Shown here one piece after another: positions 45,216-52,534 of a stretch of 52,534 bases of DNA (positions are counted from its first letter, which is position 1; every line of letters begins with the position of its first letter). The DNA lies in NCBI GenBank assembly GCA_949745795.1, contig CATKAZ010000103.1, positions 1 to 52,534 of the forward strand. The letters run 5' to 3'. The notes below the pieces were generated by a model, which was given only the letters and a program-made list of their open reading frames with translations, was not told the DNA's origin and made no database searches. The position numbers and the translations under genes are program-made. Source of the stretch: an uncultured Oscillospiraceae bacterium. Lineage in GTDB: Bacteria; Bacillota; Clostridia; Oscillospirales; Ruminococcaceae.

Positions 45216-45227
45216 TTATGACAAATA

Positions 45228-45256
45228 TTGACATTTAATATTTTGTATGATATTAT
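45228..45256 (+). promoter_or_regulatory. Sigma-A promoter of the 65-residue protein gene
   Basis: TTGACA and TATTAT are 17 bases apart, just after the preceding terminator. Confidence 0.75.
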
Positions 45257-45283
45257 TATATAGTATTTATAATAAACTGGAGT

Positions 45284-45295
45284 TTAGTATACTAA
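45284..45295 (+). promoter_or_regulatory. Perfect 12-bp palindrome in the 5' leader
   Basis: TTAGTATACTAA lies at about +21 to +32 of the short transcript and could be a repressor site. Confidence 0.4.
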
Positions 45296-45343
45296 GATAA
45301 ATATGACTCACCGATAATTTTTAATATTTAGGAGGAACACATT

Positions 45344-45541
45344 ATGCAGAATCAAAAAAGAGCACTATCATTTATTAATGAAACAGGATTAACAGAGCCC
45401 GGAGATGAATTAACAGCACAAATCACTAAAACCGGAAGAAAAGTAATTAAATTGAAAAAAAGTCAAGGCATGCAAAAATATAGCGCAACACAATATTCGA
45501 ATGGTACTATTGTAGAAACAAAAACAACTAAAATAAAATGA
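45344..45541 (+). CDS. Small protein of 65 residues, unknown function
   Basis: This is a complete gene with a perfect AGGAGG 7 nt before the ATG, its own promoter and its own terminator. The product is soluble and Lys/Thr-rich: MQNQKRALSFINETG, a middle TAQITKTGRKVIKLKKSQG segment that may be beta-hairpin, and an NGTIVETKTTKIK tail. There is no Cys, membrane segment or known motif. It is isolated between the ANTAR gene and the convergent hom gene and flanked by an inverted repeat. I do not recognise the family. Confidence 0.7.
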   Translation: MQNQKRALSFINETGLTEPGDELTAQITKTGRKVIKLKKSQGMQKYSATQYSNGTIVETKTTKIK

Positions 45542-45581
45542 TATAATTTAACAGTCTCCAGTTTAACTATAAAAACACTGA

Positions 45582-45620
45582 ATCCCCTGAAAATAAATTC
45601 TTTTCAGGGGATATTTTTAA
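45582..45620. terminator. Bidirectional terminator between the 65-residue gene and hom
   Basis: ATCCCCTGAAAA and TTTTCAGGGGAT form a perfect 12-bp stem with a 7-base loop, then ATTTTTAA. Confidence 0.9.
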
Positions 45621-45628
45621 CTGCACTA

Positions 45629-46846
45629 TTAAAGTACCGGCAGAATCGATATAACCTTTATTCCGTTTGATTCAAATTTTTCTGAAACTTCTTCAGCTTC
45701 CTTCAATGTAATTATATCAGTGACAAATGCAGTTTGGCTGTTCTCTTCATAGATATACTCAACTTTACCTGCAATTTCATTTATTTTTTCTTTGCTGTCC
45801 GTTTCAATTCTGAAATAAACTCTTGCTTCAAGCTGTCTGTAATCTTCAACAAAATTATTATCTGATACAGATTCCCACATCTGTGAAAATACCGTTCTGT
45901 TATGCTTTACAGATTCAATAACATCTGCTAAAACTGCGCTTGCCGTTGGGAGTTTCCCCGCACCTCTTCCATAAAACATAGTCTTGTCTACACCGTCGCC
46001 ATATACCATAACAGCATTGAAAACATCATCGACCCTTGACATAAGATTATCAAAAGGAACAATCATAGGCATAACTGTAGGTAATATTTTACCGTTTTTC
46101 AGTTCCTTAACCTTTGCAATCAGCTTAATAGCGCCAAACTTACTTACAATCTGAACATCTTCAAGCTTTACATCTGTGATACCCTTTGTATATACACTTT
46201 CAGGATAAACATGCTTACCGTAAACCAACGATGAAATAATACAGATTTTTCTGCATGCATCGTGTCCTTCAACGTCAGCAGCAGGATTTCTTTCTGCATA
46301 ACCCAAATCCTGAGCAAGCTTAAGAGCATCGTCAAATTTCATACCGTCAACAATCATTTTGGTAAGAATGAAGTTAGTTGTACCATTTAAGATTCCTGCA
46401 ACCTCGCTTATATCATTTGCCGCAAGACATCTATGCAGCGGACGAATAATCGGTATAGCACCGCCAACACTCGCTTCAAAATAATAGTTACAGTTATTTT
46501 CCTGTGCAAGCTTTAAAAGCTCGTCACCTTTAGCCGCAACAAGTTCCTTATTGGAAGTTGATACGCTGATACCTCTGGAAAGACATTCCTTAGTAAATGT
46601 AAATGCAGGTTCAACTCCGCCCATACACTCCGCAGCAGCAGTAATCTCACTGTCATTAACTATATCGTCAATATTCTTAACAAACTTATCCGCATAAGGA
46701 CTGTCCGGAAATTCTCTGATATCCAGAATATATTTAACGTCCATTTCATGTCCGGCTTTTCGTTCAATCTTTTCTTTGTTTTTATAAAATAGTTCTACAA
46801 CGCCGGAACCGACTACACCATAACCTAACACTGCAAATTTAGACAT
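45629..46846 (-). CDS. hom: Homoserine dehydrogenase with ACT domain
   Basis: This 405-residue protein has an N-terminal Rossmann motif (GYGVVGSGVVELF), the GTTNFILTKM and YAERNPAADVEGHDACRK catalytic blocks, and a C-terminal ACT domain for feedback control. It reduces aspartate semialdehyde to homoserine for threonine and methionine synthesis. The frame is open another 20 codons upstream, but GGAGG lies 6 nt before the ATG at 46846. It is 25 bases after the pheB-type gene, an arrangement common in Firmicutes. Confidence 0.96.
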   Translation of the reverse strand: MSKFAVLGYGVVGSGVVELFYKNKEKIERKAGHEMDVKYILDIREFPDSPYADKFVKNIDDIVNDSEITAAAECMGGVEPAFTFTKECLSRGISVSTSNKELVAAKGDELLKLAQENNCNYYFEASVGGAIPIIRPLHRCLAANDISEVAGILNGTTNFILTKMIVDGMKFDDALKLAQDLGYAERNPAADVEGHDACRKICIISSLVYGKHVYPESVYTKGITDVKLEDVQIVSKFGAIKLIAKVKELKNGKILPTVMPMIVPFDNLMSRVDDVFNAVMVYGDGVDKTMFYGRGAGKLPTASAVLADVIESVKHNRTVFSQMWESVSDNNFVEDYRQLEARVYFRIETDSKEKINEIAGKVEYIYEENSQTAFVTDIITLKEAEEVSEKFESNGIKVISILPVL

Positions 46847-46871
46847 AAACTTCCTCCATACATATAATATA

Positions 46872-47315
46872 TCATTCTCCTGAAAGCAGCTGAATATCCA
46901 CAACACCTTTCAGCTGCGCAATAATTGATTTAATTGCCTGTGCTTCATCAAAGCTTTCCTTTAACCGCAAAGAAATAGTAACAGTTGCTACACCATCAAT
47001 AGGAATGCTTTGATTAACAGTCAGTATATTTGCATTTAAATTATGAAGAGATACTAAAACACTCGACAAAACACCCGGTTCATCTCTAAGCAGCATATAA
47101 AGAGTTATAATTTTCTGCATAAGCTTCTCTTCATAAGAATAAACACTGCTTCGATATTTATAATAAGCGCTTCTCGATACCCCAACACGCTTACATGCAG
47201 CCGCAGAGCTTTTCTCTTCCTTGTTGGCAAGAAGTTTTTTCACTTCCAGTACTTTAATTATAACCTCCGGTAAAACTTCTGATTCAACAACAATTAAATG
47301 TGATTTATTTTTCAT
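46872..47315 (-). CDS. ACT domain protein, PheB family (UPF0735)
   Basis: This 147-residue protein has an N-terminal helix-turn-helix-like segment (ACKRVGVSRSAYYKYRSSV) and a C-terminal ACT domain (DEPGVLSSVLVSLHNLNANIL). PheB-family proteins pair with amino acid pathway genes and probably sense an amino acid. Here the partner is hom, which suggests threonine or aspartate-family control. GAGGAA precedes the ATG, and the promoter is divergent from that of lepA. Confidence 0.9.
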   Translation of the reverse strand: MKNKSHLIVVESEVLPEVIIKVLEVKKLLANKEEKSSAAACKRVGVSRSAYYKYRSSVYSYEEKLMQKIITLYMLLRDEPGVLSSVLVSLHNLNANILTVNQSIPIDGVATVTISLRLKESFDEAQAIKSIIAQLKGVVDIQLLSGE

Positions 47316-47385
47316 GAATATTCCTCATAATATAACAGAAATATTTAAAGTCCACCTGTGACATACAAATGTACTTGCGATATAC

Positions 47386-47414
47386 ACTATACCACAATTT
47401 TGAATTTATGTCAA
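47386..47414 (-). promoter_or_regulatory. Sigma-A promoter of pheB-hom
   Basis: Minus strand TTGACA and TATAGT are 17 bases apart. Confidence 0.85.
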
Positions 47415-47453
47415 GTAATCAGATCAAAAAACATAGTTCAAATTTAATTCCGG

Positions 47454-47482
47454 TTTACAAATTTTCATTTATATGGTATAAT
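47454..47482 (+). promoter_or_regulatory. Sigma-A promoter of lepA
   Basis: TTTACA and TATAAT are 17 bases apart, with transcription expected near 47489. Confidence 0.8.
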
Positions 47483-47515
47483 AATTTTAAGTACAAAAAA
47501 CAGGAGGAACATGAA

Positions 47516-49318
47516 TTGGCAAATGAAAATATCCGCAATTTCTGCATTATTGCCCATATAGACCACGGCAAATCGACCCTTGCCGACAGAATTCTTGAAA
47601 AAACCTATACTGTAGCCCAACGTGACATGGAAGAACAGCTCCTTGACAATATGGACATCGAAAGAGAACGTGGAATTACCATTAAAGCCCGTGCTGTCAG
47701 ACTTAATTATAAGGCTCAGGACGGAAATGATTATGTTTTCAATTTGATTGACACGCCCGGACATGTTGACTTTAACTACGAGGTTTCTCGTTCTCTTGCA
47801 GCATGCGAGGGAGCAATCTTGGTTGTGGACGCATCACAGGGAATCGAAGCCCAAACTCTGGCAAATACTTATCTTGCAATTGAGCACGATTTGGAAGTCC
47901 TTCCGGTCGTAAATAAAATCGATCTTCCCTCTGCCGATCCGGAAAGAGTCTGCGAAGAAATTGAAAGCGTTATCGGCATTCCTGCAATGGACGCTCCGAG
48001 AATCTCTGCAAAAGCCGGAATAAATATAGAAGCTGTACTGGAACAGATTGTAAAAGATGTTCCCCCTCCTTCAGGCGATGAAAACAAACCCCTAAAGGCT
48101 CTTATTTTTGACAGCTACTATGACGCATACAAAGGCGTTATTATTTATGTAAGAATTAAAGAAGGTACAGTAAAAACCGGCGATACTATAAAACTTATGG
48201 CTACCGGCGCTGAATTTACTGTTGTTGAAGCCGGATATATGGATGCCAATAATCATATTAATCAAGGCATACTATCTGCCGGAGAAGTAGGCTATATCTC
48301 TGCGTCAATCAAAAGTATCGGCGATACACAGGTGGGCGATACCGTTACACATGCGGACAATCCGTGCGACGAAGCTCTTCCGGGATATCGAAAAGTTAAT
48401 CCTATGGTTTATTCCGGTATTTATCCTGCTGACGGCGCAAAGTACGAAGATTTACGTGAAGCATTGGAAAAGCTTCAGTTAAATGACGCTTCCCTTGCTT
48501 TTGAACCAGAAACTTCTATTGCTTTGGGATTTGGATTCAGATGCGGATTTTTAGGACTTCTCCACATGGAAATTATTCAGGAACGTCTGGAACGTGAATA
48601 TAACCTTGATTTGATTACAACTGCTCCATCGGTAATTTATAAAGTCAAATTGAACAGCGGAGAAACTATTTATATTGACAATCCTACCAATTATCCCGAT
48701 CCGGGAACAATTGCAGAAGCGGAAGAACCTATAGTAAAAGCCGAGGTTTTAGCGCCGTCAGATTTTGTAGGAAATATTATGGAGCTTTCTCAGGAACGCA
48801 GAGGCGTATTTAAGGATATGAAATATCTTGATGAATCCAGAGTTGCCCTTCACTATGAACTGCCGCTTAACGAAATTGTATACGATTTCTTTGACGCACT
48901 GAAATCACGTACAAAAGGATATGCGTCCTTTGACTATGAAATGATAGGTTATGCTTCATCAAAACTTGTAAAGCTTGATATACTTCTTAACGGTGAAATT
49001 GTAGACGCTCTTTCTTTTATTGTGCATACCGACAGAGCATACAGCCGTGGAAGAAAAATGGTTGAAAAGCTTAAGGAAAATATTCCGAGACAGCTTTTTG
49101 AAGTCCCTATACAAGCTGCAATCGGAGGTAAAATAATTGCAAGAGAAACTATAAAAGCTATGCGTAAAGACGTACTTGCAAAGTGTTACGGCGGCGACAT
49201 TACACGTAAGAAAAAACTTCTTGAAAAGCAAAAGGAAGGTAAAAAGAGAATGCGTCAGCTCGGTACAGTAAATGTACCTCAGGAAGCTTTCATGAGTGTA
49301 TTAAAATTAGATGAATAA
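47516..49318 (+). CDS. lepA: Elongation factor 4 (LepA)
   Basis: This 600-residue ribosome-associated GTPase has HIDHGKST (G1), the RGITIKA switch I block, DTPGHVDF (G3) and NKID (G4). Its C-terminal EF4-specific domain includes the ERRGVFKDM and [23 protein letters not shown] blocks. The conserved protein begins at [17 protein letters not shown], so the start is TTG at 47516, 8 nt after AGGAGG. An ATG 5 bases upstream is in another frame and stops after 16 codons. It is first in the lepA-hemW operon. Confidence 0.97.
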   Translation: MANENIRNFCIIAHIDHGKSTLADRILEKTYTVAQRDMEEQLLDNMDIERERGITIKARAVRLNYKAQDGNDYVFNLIDTPGHVDFNYEVSRSLAACEGAILVVDASQGIEAQTLANTYLAIEHDLEVLPVVNKIDLPSADPERVCEEIESVIGIPAMDAPRISAKAGINIEAVLEQIVKDVPPPSGDENKPLKALIFDSYYDAYKGVIIYVRIKEGTVKTGDTIKLMATGAEFTVVEAGYMDANNHINQGILSAGEVGYISASIKSIGDTQVGDTVTHADNPCDEALPGYRKVNPMVYSGIYPADGAKYEDLREALEKLQLNDASLAFEPETSIALGFGFRCGFLGLLHMEIIQERLEREYNLDLITTAPSVIYKVKLNSGETIYIDNPTNYPDPGTIAEAEEPIVKAEVLAPSDFVGNIMELSQERRGVFKDMKYLDESRVALHYELPLNEIVYDFFDALKSRTKGYASFDYEMIGYASSKLVKLDILLNGEIVDALSFIVHTDRAYSRGRKMVEKLKENIPRQLFEVPIQAAIGGKIIARETIKAMRKDVLAKCYGGDITRKKKLLEKQKEGKKRMRQLGTVNVPQEAFMSVLKLDE

Positions 49319-49329
49319 AGGTGACTGAA

Positions 49330-49650
49330 ATGAAAAAATTTGAATGTCCTCATTGCGGAGAAAAAACTATAAGTCCCATAAAAAAAGCATTTGCAGGTAA
49401 TCAAAAATCTAAGGGTACGGTCTGTCCTAACTGCGGCGGACACTGCACTAATGATATGAAATCAGCAGTTTTTCATACTATTACAGATTTTATAATGCTT
49501 GTGTTTGTAATCATATTTTACTTTGCAATGCCAAGCGGTACTAATTTCTTTTATATGGCAGCAGCAATTATTATAACTTTTATTATTAACAGAATTGCTG
49601 ACGCTTTTTTCTTCTCACTTGCACCGAGTATGAGAATTGATGTAAAATGA
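49330..49650 (+). CDS. Small zinc-ribbon membrane protein
   Basis: This 106-residue protein starts with two Cys pairs (CPHCGEK and CPNCGGHC) spaced like a zinc ribbon. Two hydrophobic helices follow, at about 50-66 and 70-90. It is inserted between lepA and hemW and overlaps hemW by four bases (ATGA), so translation is coupled. AAAGGTG precedes the ATG at 49330; a GTG at 49321 overlaps that site. Function unknown. Confidence 0.8.
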   Translation: MKKFECPHCGEKTISPIKKAFAGNQKSKGTVCPNCGGHCTNDMKSAVFHTITDFIMLVFVIIFYFAMPSGTNFFYMAAAIIITFIINRIADAFFFSLAPSMRIDVK

Positions 49651-50726
49651 AACCGATCGGTATCTATATACACGTTCCTTTTTGTGCTAAAAAATGCCCT
49701 TACTGCGATTTCTATTCATGTTCCTATAATTTAAAATCCGCTGAAAAATATACTGATGCAATTATCCGTGACATTACAAACCTTCCCAAAGACATTTATG
49801 CCGATACCATTTATTTCGGCGGCGGAACGCCTTCTCTTTTGCCTATTAATATGCTTAATAAAATACTTACGGCATTGTCTTATAGCTGTAATATTATAAA
49901 TCCAGAAGTAACTTTAGAAGTAAATCCCTGCACCGTAACAAAAGAAAAACTTTTCCACTACATTAATATCGGCATTAACAGACTTTCATTTGGAATACAA
50001 TCCGTTCATGACGATGAACTTAAACTTCTCGGAAGAATTCATACATGGAAAAAAGCTGAAGAAATAATAAAATCAGCACAAATTATTGGTTTTAATAATA
50101 TTTCATGCGATGTTATTATTGGTTTGCCTAAGCAAAATGTTTACAAAATAAAAACAACATTAAACAAAATTGCAGAATTATCCGTACAACATATTTCTGC
50201 CTATATACTAAAAATAGAAGAAAATACTCCGTTCAATACTCCTGATATTATTAATATTTTACCTGATGACGATCATGTTTCTGACCTGTATCTTTTTATG
50301 GTCAAGGAGCTTCAAAAACTAGGATATAATCAATACGAAATATCCAATTTTTCCAAAATCGGATTTGAAAGCAGACATAATTTAAAATACTGGAAATGTC
50401 ATGATTATATAGGATTAGGACCGTCTGCACATTCTTGCTTTAACGGAGAAAGATTCTGCATCTCTTCTGATTTAAATAAATACATAAATAGTACGGAAAA
50501 AATAATTACCGATAAAAGTCCATATAATGACGATGAAAAAATTATGCTCGGTCTAAGATTGACAGAAGGTATTAATATAAACAATTTTCCGAATAAAAAA
50601 GCATTACTTTTAAAAAAAGCCAAGCTATTTCAAAAGCTGGGTCTAGTAAATATTGAAAATAATTTTATTAAATTAACTCCGGAAGGATTTCTTGTTTCAA
50701 ATAGTATTATAAATGAATTTATATAA
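49647..50726 (+). CDS. hemW: Radical SAM heme chaperone HemW
   Basis: This 359-residue protein has the radical SAM motif CAKKCPYC (Cys13, Cys17, Cys20), the GGGTPSLL SAM block near 58, and an ESRHNLKYW segment typical of HemW. HemW-type proteins bind heme and deliver it; they were formerly called coproporphyrinogen III oxidases. The gene follows lepA as in many Firmicutes, but here a small zinc-ribbon gene lies between. Its last base pairs overlap the start of a terminator. Confidence 0.9.
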   Translation: MKPIGIYIHVPFCAKKCPYCDFYSCSYNLKSAEKYTDAIIRDITNLPKDIYADTIYFGGGTPSLLPINMLNKILTALSYSCNIINPEVTLEVNPCTVTKEKLFHYINIGINRLSFGIQSVHDDELKLLGRIHTWKKAEEIIKSAQIIGFNNISCDVIIGLPKQNVYKIKTTLNKIAELSVQHISAYILKIEENTPFNTPDIINILPDDDHVSDLYLFMVKELQKLGYNQYEISNFSKIGFESRHNLKYWKCHDYIGLGPSAHSCFNGERFCISSDLNKYINSTEKIITDKSPYNDDEKIMLGLRLTEGININNFPNKKALLLKKAKLFQKLGLVNIENNFIKLTPEGFLVSNSIINEFI

Positions 50727-50755
50727 AAAGAGCAGTTAATAAACTGCTCTTTTAT
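50725..50755. terminator. Bidirectional terminator after hemW
   Basis: AAAAGAGCAGTT and AACTGCTCTTTT form a perfect 12-bp stem with a 4-base loop, usable by hemW and the convergent gene. Confidence 0.92.
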
Positions 50756-50762
50756 CTATGTA

Positions 50763-51395
50763 TTAAAATATTGAATCCATAAGACACCAATCACCATCTA
50801 TTTTGTAAACATTAATTGTAGTGGTATCTTCATCCTTATCATCGTCACCCTTGATTTTCATTTTTATTTTAAGTTCATATCCTTTAGAAACTTTAACCTT
50901 TTCATCATATTTATCCTTAATGCTGTCTTCAAGTTCCTCAAGGTCATCCTTATCAATTTTTTCCTTATCCTTTATCTTATAGGAAACTTTAATATCATCG
51001 CCGTATTCACCCTCAAGCATACCGGTAATGAACTCCAAGGATTCATCAAGATCGTCATAAATTTCACTTTTCTTTTCATCTTCATATTCATATTCAATTA
51101 GAAATTCCGGCATTGATTTGTAGAGATATTTTCCTTTTCCTGTTTCAATAGCTTTCATCATATTATCAACAGGTTTCTTATATCCACCGCCAAACAGTAA
51201 ATTAAACAGAACAATAAGAATAACCAAAACAACCGCTGCCGCTGCAATTATTACCGCCACTGCTTTATTAGAGCTTTTATTAACTGTCGTAATACCTTCT
51301 ACAGTCGTCGTTCCTTCCTGTGACGCACCGCAAAAACTGCAAATATTAGCGCCATCTTCTATTTCTTTACCACATTGCATACAAAATTTACTCAT
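50763..51395 (-). CDS. Zinc-ribbon membrane-anchored protein of unknown function
   Basis: This 210-residue protein starts with a zinc ribbon (CMQCGKE...CSFCGAS, residues 5-24). A Thr-rich linker leads to one helix (about 46-68) and an outside domain of about 140 residues, very rich in Lys, Asp and Glu, with the last block INVYKIDGDWCLMDSIF. It resembles secreted lipoprotein-like DUF4878/NTF2-type folds only in general layout. GGGGGT 7 nt before the ATG at 51395 decides the start. Confidence 0.75.
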   Translation of the reverse strand: MSKFCMQCGKEIEDGANICSFCGASQEGTTTVEGITTVNKSSNKAVAVIIAAAAVVLVILIVLFNLLFGGGYKKPVDNMMKAIETGKGKYLYKSMPEFLIEYEYEDEKKSEIYDDLDESLEFITGMLEGEYGDDIKVSYKIKDKEKIDKDDLEELEDSIKDKYDEKVKVSKGYELKIKMKIKGDDDKDEDTTTINVYKIDGDWCLMDSIF

Positions 51396-51421
51396 ATTTA
51401 CCCCCATATTTATTTTTTTAT

Positions 51422-51450
51422 ATAATATCATAAAATAAACAAAATGTCAA
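51422..51450 (-). promoter_or_regulatory. Sigma-A promoter of the zinc-ribbon anchored protein gene
   Basis: Minus strand TTGACA and TATTAT are 17 bases apart, with TG one base before the -10. Confidence 0.85.
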
Positions 51451-51502
51451 TCAATCTCAAAAAATTTCAGCAGGACAGCCAAAATCAGATTTGTTCGTTT
51501 TA

Positions 51503-52384
51503 TTATTTTGATAAATCATTAATAATAGTTCTAAGCATTTCTATGGAATTATCATGATTCTTCTGTGTATCCTTTTCAGAACTTAGATTAGAAGTCACCT
51601 TACGAATACCTATATACAAATCCTCAGGAACAGTTTCTTCATCACTGCCGATCAATTCAGCAAATTTTGTATCCTTGAGATACAAACCGTAACCCTTTAC
51701 ATAAGGACAATCGGGAAAATATACTTCAAGATTTTCAAGCGTATTTTCCGGCTGAATCAATTCATCGGATTTTCCATCAGCAATAATCATCATAGTTTCA
51801 CCCATCTGAAACTGTGTTGCAAGATTAGACAAATTATTATCATATGCTGATAAACCTTGTGTATTTTCCGATTCATCATCAGAAATAGGAATATAAATCA
51901 AATTGACGTATTGTTTACCATCTTCATTATAATCATTTACGCAATTATCCAACATCTCCGTCATAGATTTGTAATGTGAATATAAATCAGTATCATTACA
52001 TAGAAGCATTACATTAATATCAGCTTTAACTGTAGTCAGCGTATCATATATAAGGAATCCGGACATCAAAACCAAAAATGAAGTAATTCCAAGCCACCAT
52101 TTATTATGATAAATAAAATTTTTAAATTTTTGCCATATATTATAGTTTTTTTTATCATCAGTCACTGATTCAGGTTTATCGGATTCTTCAATAACTCCTT
52201 GTTTAATTTTTAAAAGTTCAATCTTTTCTTCAGCCAGTTTGTGGGAATACTCTTCCCTTTCATTTTCTTCTTCTTTTTCCATGCGAAGAATTTCTTCTTC
52301 CCTTTGTTTTTTCTCCTTTTCATTAACCATATGAACTGTTTCAAGTATACTAGGCTGATGTTTATTATTTTTCTTATCCTGCAT
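51503..52384 (-). CDS. Single-pass membrane protein with cytoplasmic coiled coil, unknown function
   Basis: This 293-residue protein begins with a charged Glu/Lys-rich coiled coil (about 16-65), then one membrane helix (about 97-115, GITSFLVLMSGFLIYDTL). An outside domain of about 175 residues follows, with INVMLLCNDTDLY at its start and a Rossmann-like alternation. No known domain is recognised. AAGGAG stands 6 nt before the ATG. There is no obvious terminator between it and the next gene. Confidence 0.75.
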   Translation of the reverse strand: MQDKKNNKHQPSILETVHMVNEKEKKQREEEILRMEKEEENEREEYSHKLAEEKIELLKIKQGVIEESDKPESVTDDKKNYNIWQKFKNFIYHNKWWLGITSFLVLMSGFLIYDTLTTVKADINVMLLCNDTDLYSHYKSMTEMLDNCVNDYNEDGKQYVNLIYIPISDDESENTQGLSAYDNNLSNLATQFQMGETMMIIADGKSDELIQPENTLENLEVYFPDCPYVKGYGLYLKDTKFAELIGSDEETVPEDLYIGIRKVTSNLSSEKDTQKNHDNSIEMLRTIINDLSK

Positions 52385-52434
52385 TTTTGCTCCTTAAAAA
52401 TATACAGATATACACTTGTTATTAAATGTAACTC

Positions 52435-52534
52435 GTATTTATATCATTTTTCAGTTGTTATCTAAATACGAAAAAAGCCCGTATATACGGGCTTTTTTCG
52501 TATTTAGATAACAACTGAAAAATGATATAAATAC
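52435..52534. repeat. Perfect 100-bp palindrome at the window edge
   Basis: The last 100 bases are an exact inverted repeat with 50-base arms and no spacer (centre GTAT|ATAC at 52484/52485). The central part, GAAAAAAGCCCGTA and its complement, resembles an ordinary terminator hairpin. The palindrome ends exactly at the last base of the window, so a fold-back assembly artefact is as likely as a real repeat. Confidence 0.9.

Larger units (their letters stand above)
45273..45565. repeat. Inverted repeat flanking the 65-residue protein gene
   Basis: TAAACTGGAG (45273-45282) in the leader and CTCCAGTTTA (45556-45565) after the stop codon are perfect complements. With a one-base bulge the match extends through TATA on the outside. 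They could pair the two ends of the mRNA, or be small-element ends. Confidence 0.5.

Overview
The window is AT-rich bacterial chromosome with dense, short-spaced operons and strong GGAGG-type ribosome binding sites. Low GC, a T-box alaS leader, AddA, RadA, PheB and two secreted proteins ending in type I dockerins point to an anaerobic, fibre-degrading Clostridia member, most like Ruminococcus (Oscillospiraceae). No rRNA, tRNA, CRISPR array, insertion sequence or prophage was seen. The stretch is mostly ordinary core chromosome with a small cellulosome component and one unusual nitrogen-control locus.

Layout. 1-8.2 kb (minus): folD, lgt, an active/inactive pair of M16 peptidases, then addA on its own promoter. 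8.2-10.4 kb (minus): a CwlD-type amidase and radA, ended by a terminator. 10.5-22.2 kb (minus): a closely packed 11-gene run from an alanine T-box and alaS through HIT, a phosphoribosyltransferase, comEC, holA, an RNase M5-like Toprim protein, an MBOAT/DHHW polysaccharide O-acetylation pair, a histidine phosphatase, an ArsC-like protein and a GNAT. 22.3-23.2 kb (minus): maf and an SCP2-domain protein. 23.5-29.9 kb (plus): a non-catalytic dockerin protein, a Fur-family regulator, an AEC transporter and a PHP phosphoesterase/malic enzyme/TSCPD operon; a 57-codon gene lies on the minus strand beyond the Fur gene. 30-42.8 kb (minus): a Na/Pi transporter, a divergent parE-parC pair, an AraC-type regulator, a zinc-ribbon membrane protein, a GH9 cellulase with dockerin, and an Amt-PII fusion. 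43.3-45.5 kb (plus): a glutamine synthetase homologue, an ANTAR regulator and a 65-residue protein. 45.6-47.3 kb (minus): pheB-hom. 47.5-50.7 kb (plus): lepA, a small zinc-ribbon protein and hemW. 50.7-52.4 kb (minus): two membrane proteins of unknown role.

The most interesting part is 41.0-45.2 kb. The amt-PII gene and the glutamine synthetase homologue face away from each other. Each has a strong promoter followed within about 11 nt by a hairpin with the same six-base loop AAAGGT, which fits the A1/G4 rule of ANTAR targets. In both cases that hairpin overlaps the 5' arm of an intrinsic terminator. An ANTAR regulator is encoded directly after the glutamine synthetase homologue. Its receiver domain has Asn where the phosphoacceptor Asp should be. 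The glutamine synthetase homologue has lost two of six metal ligands, the active-site flap Glu and the feedback Arg loop. This looks like a self-contained antitermination circuit in which a degenerate glutamine synthetase and/or PII, not a histidine kinase, could supply the nitrogen signal.

Two other signals stand out. The promoters of the two dockerin genes share an exact 11-mer and helically phased GTT repeats. The window ends in a perfect 100-bp palindrome that may be an assembly fold-back.
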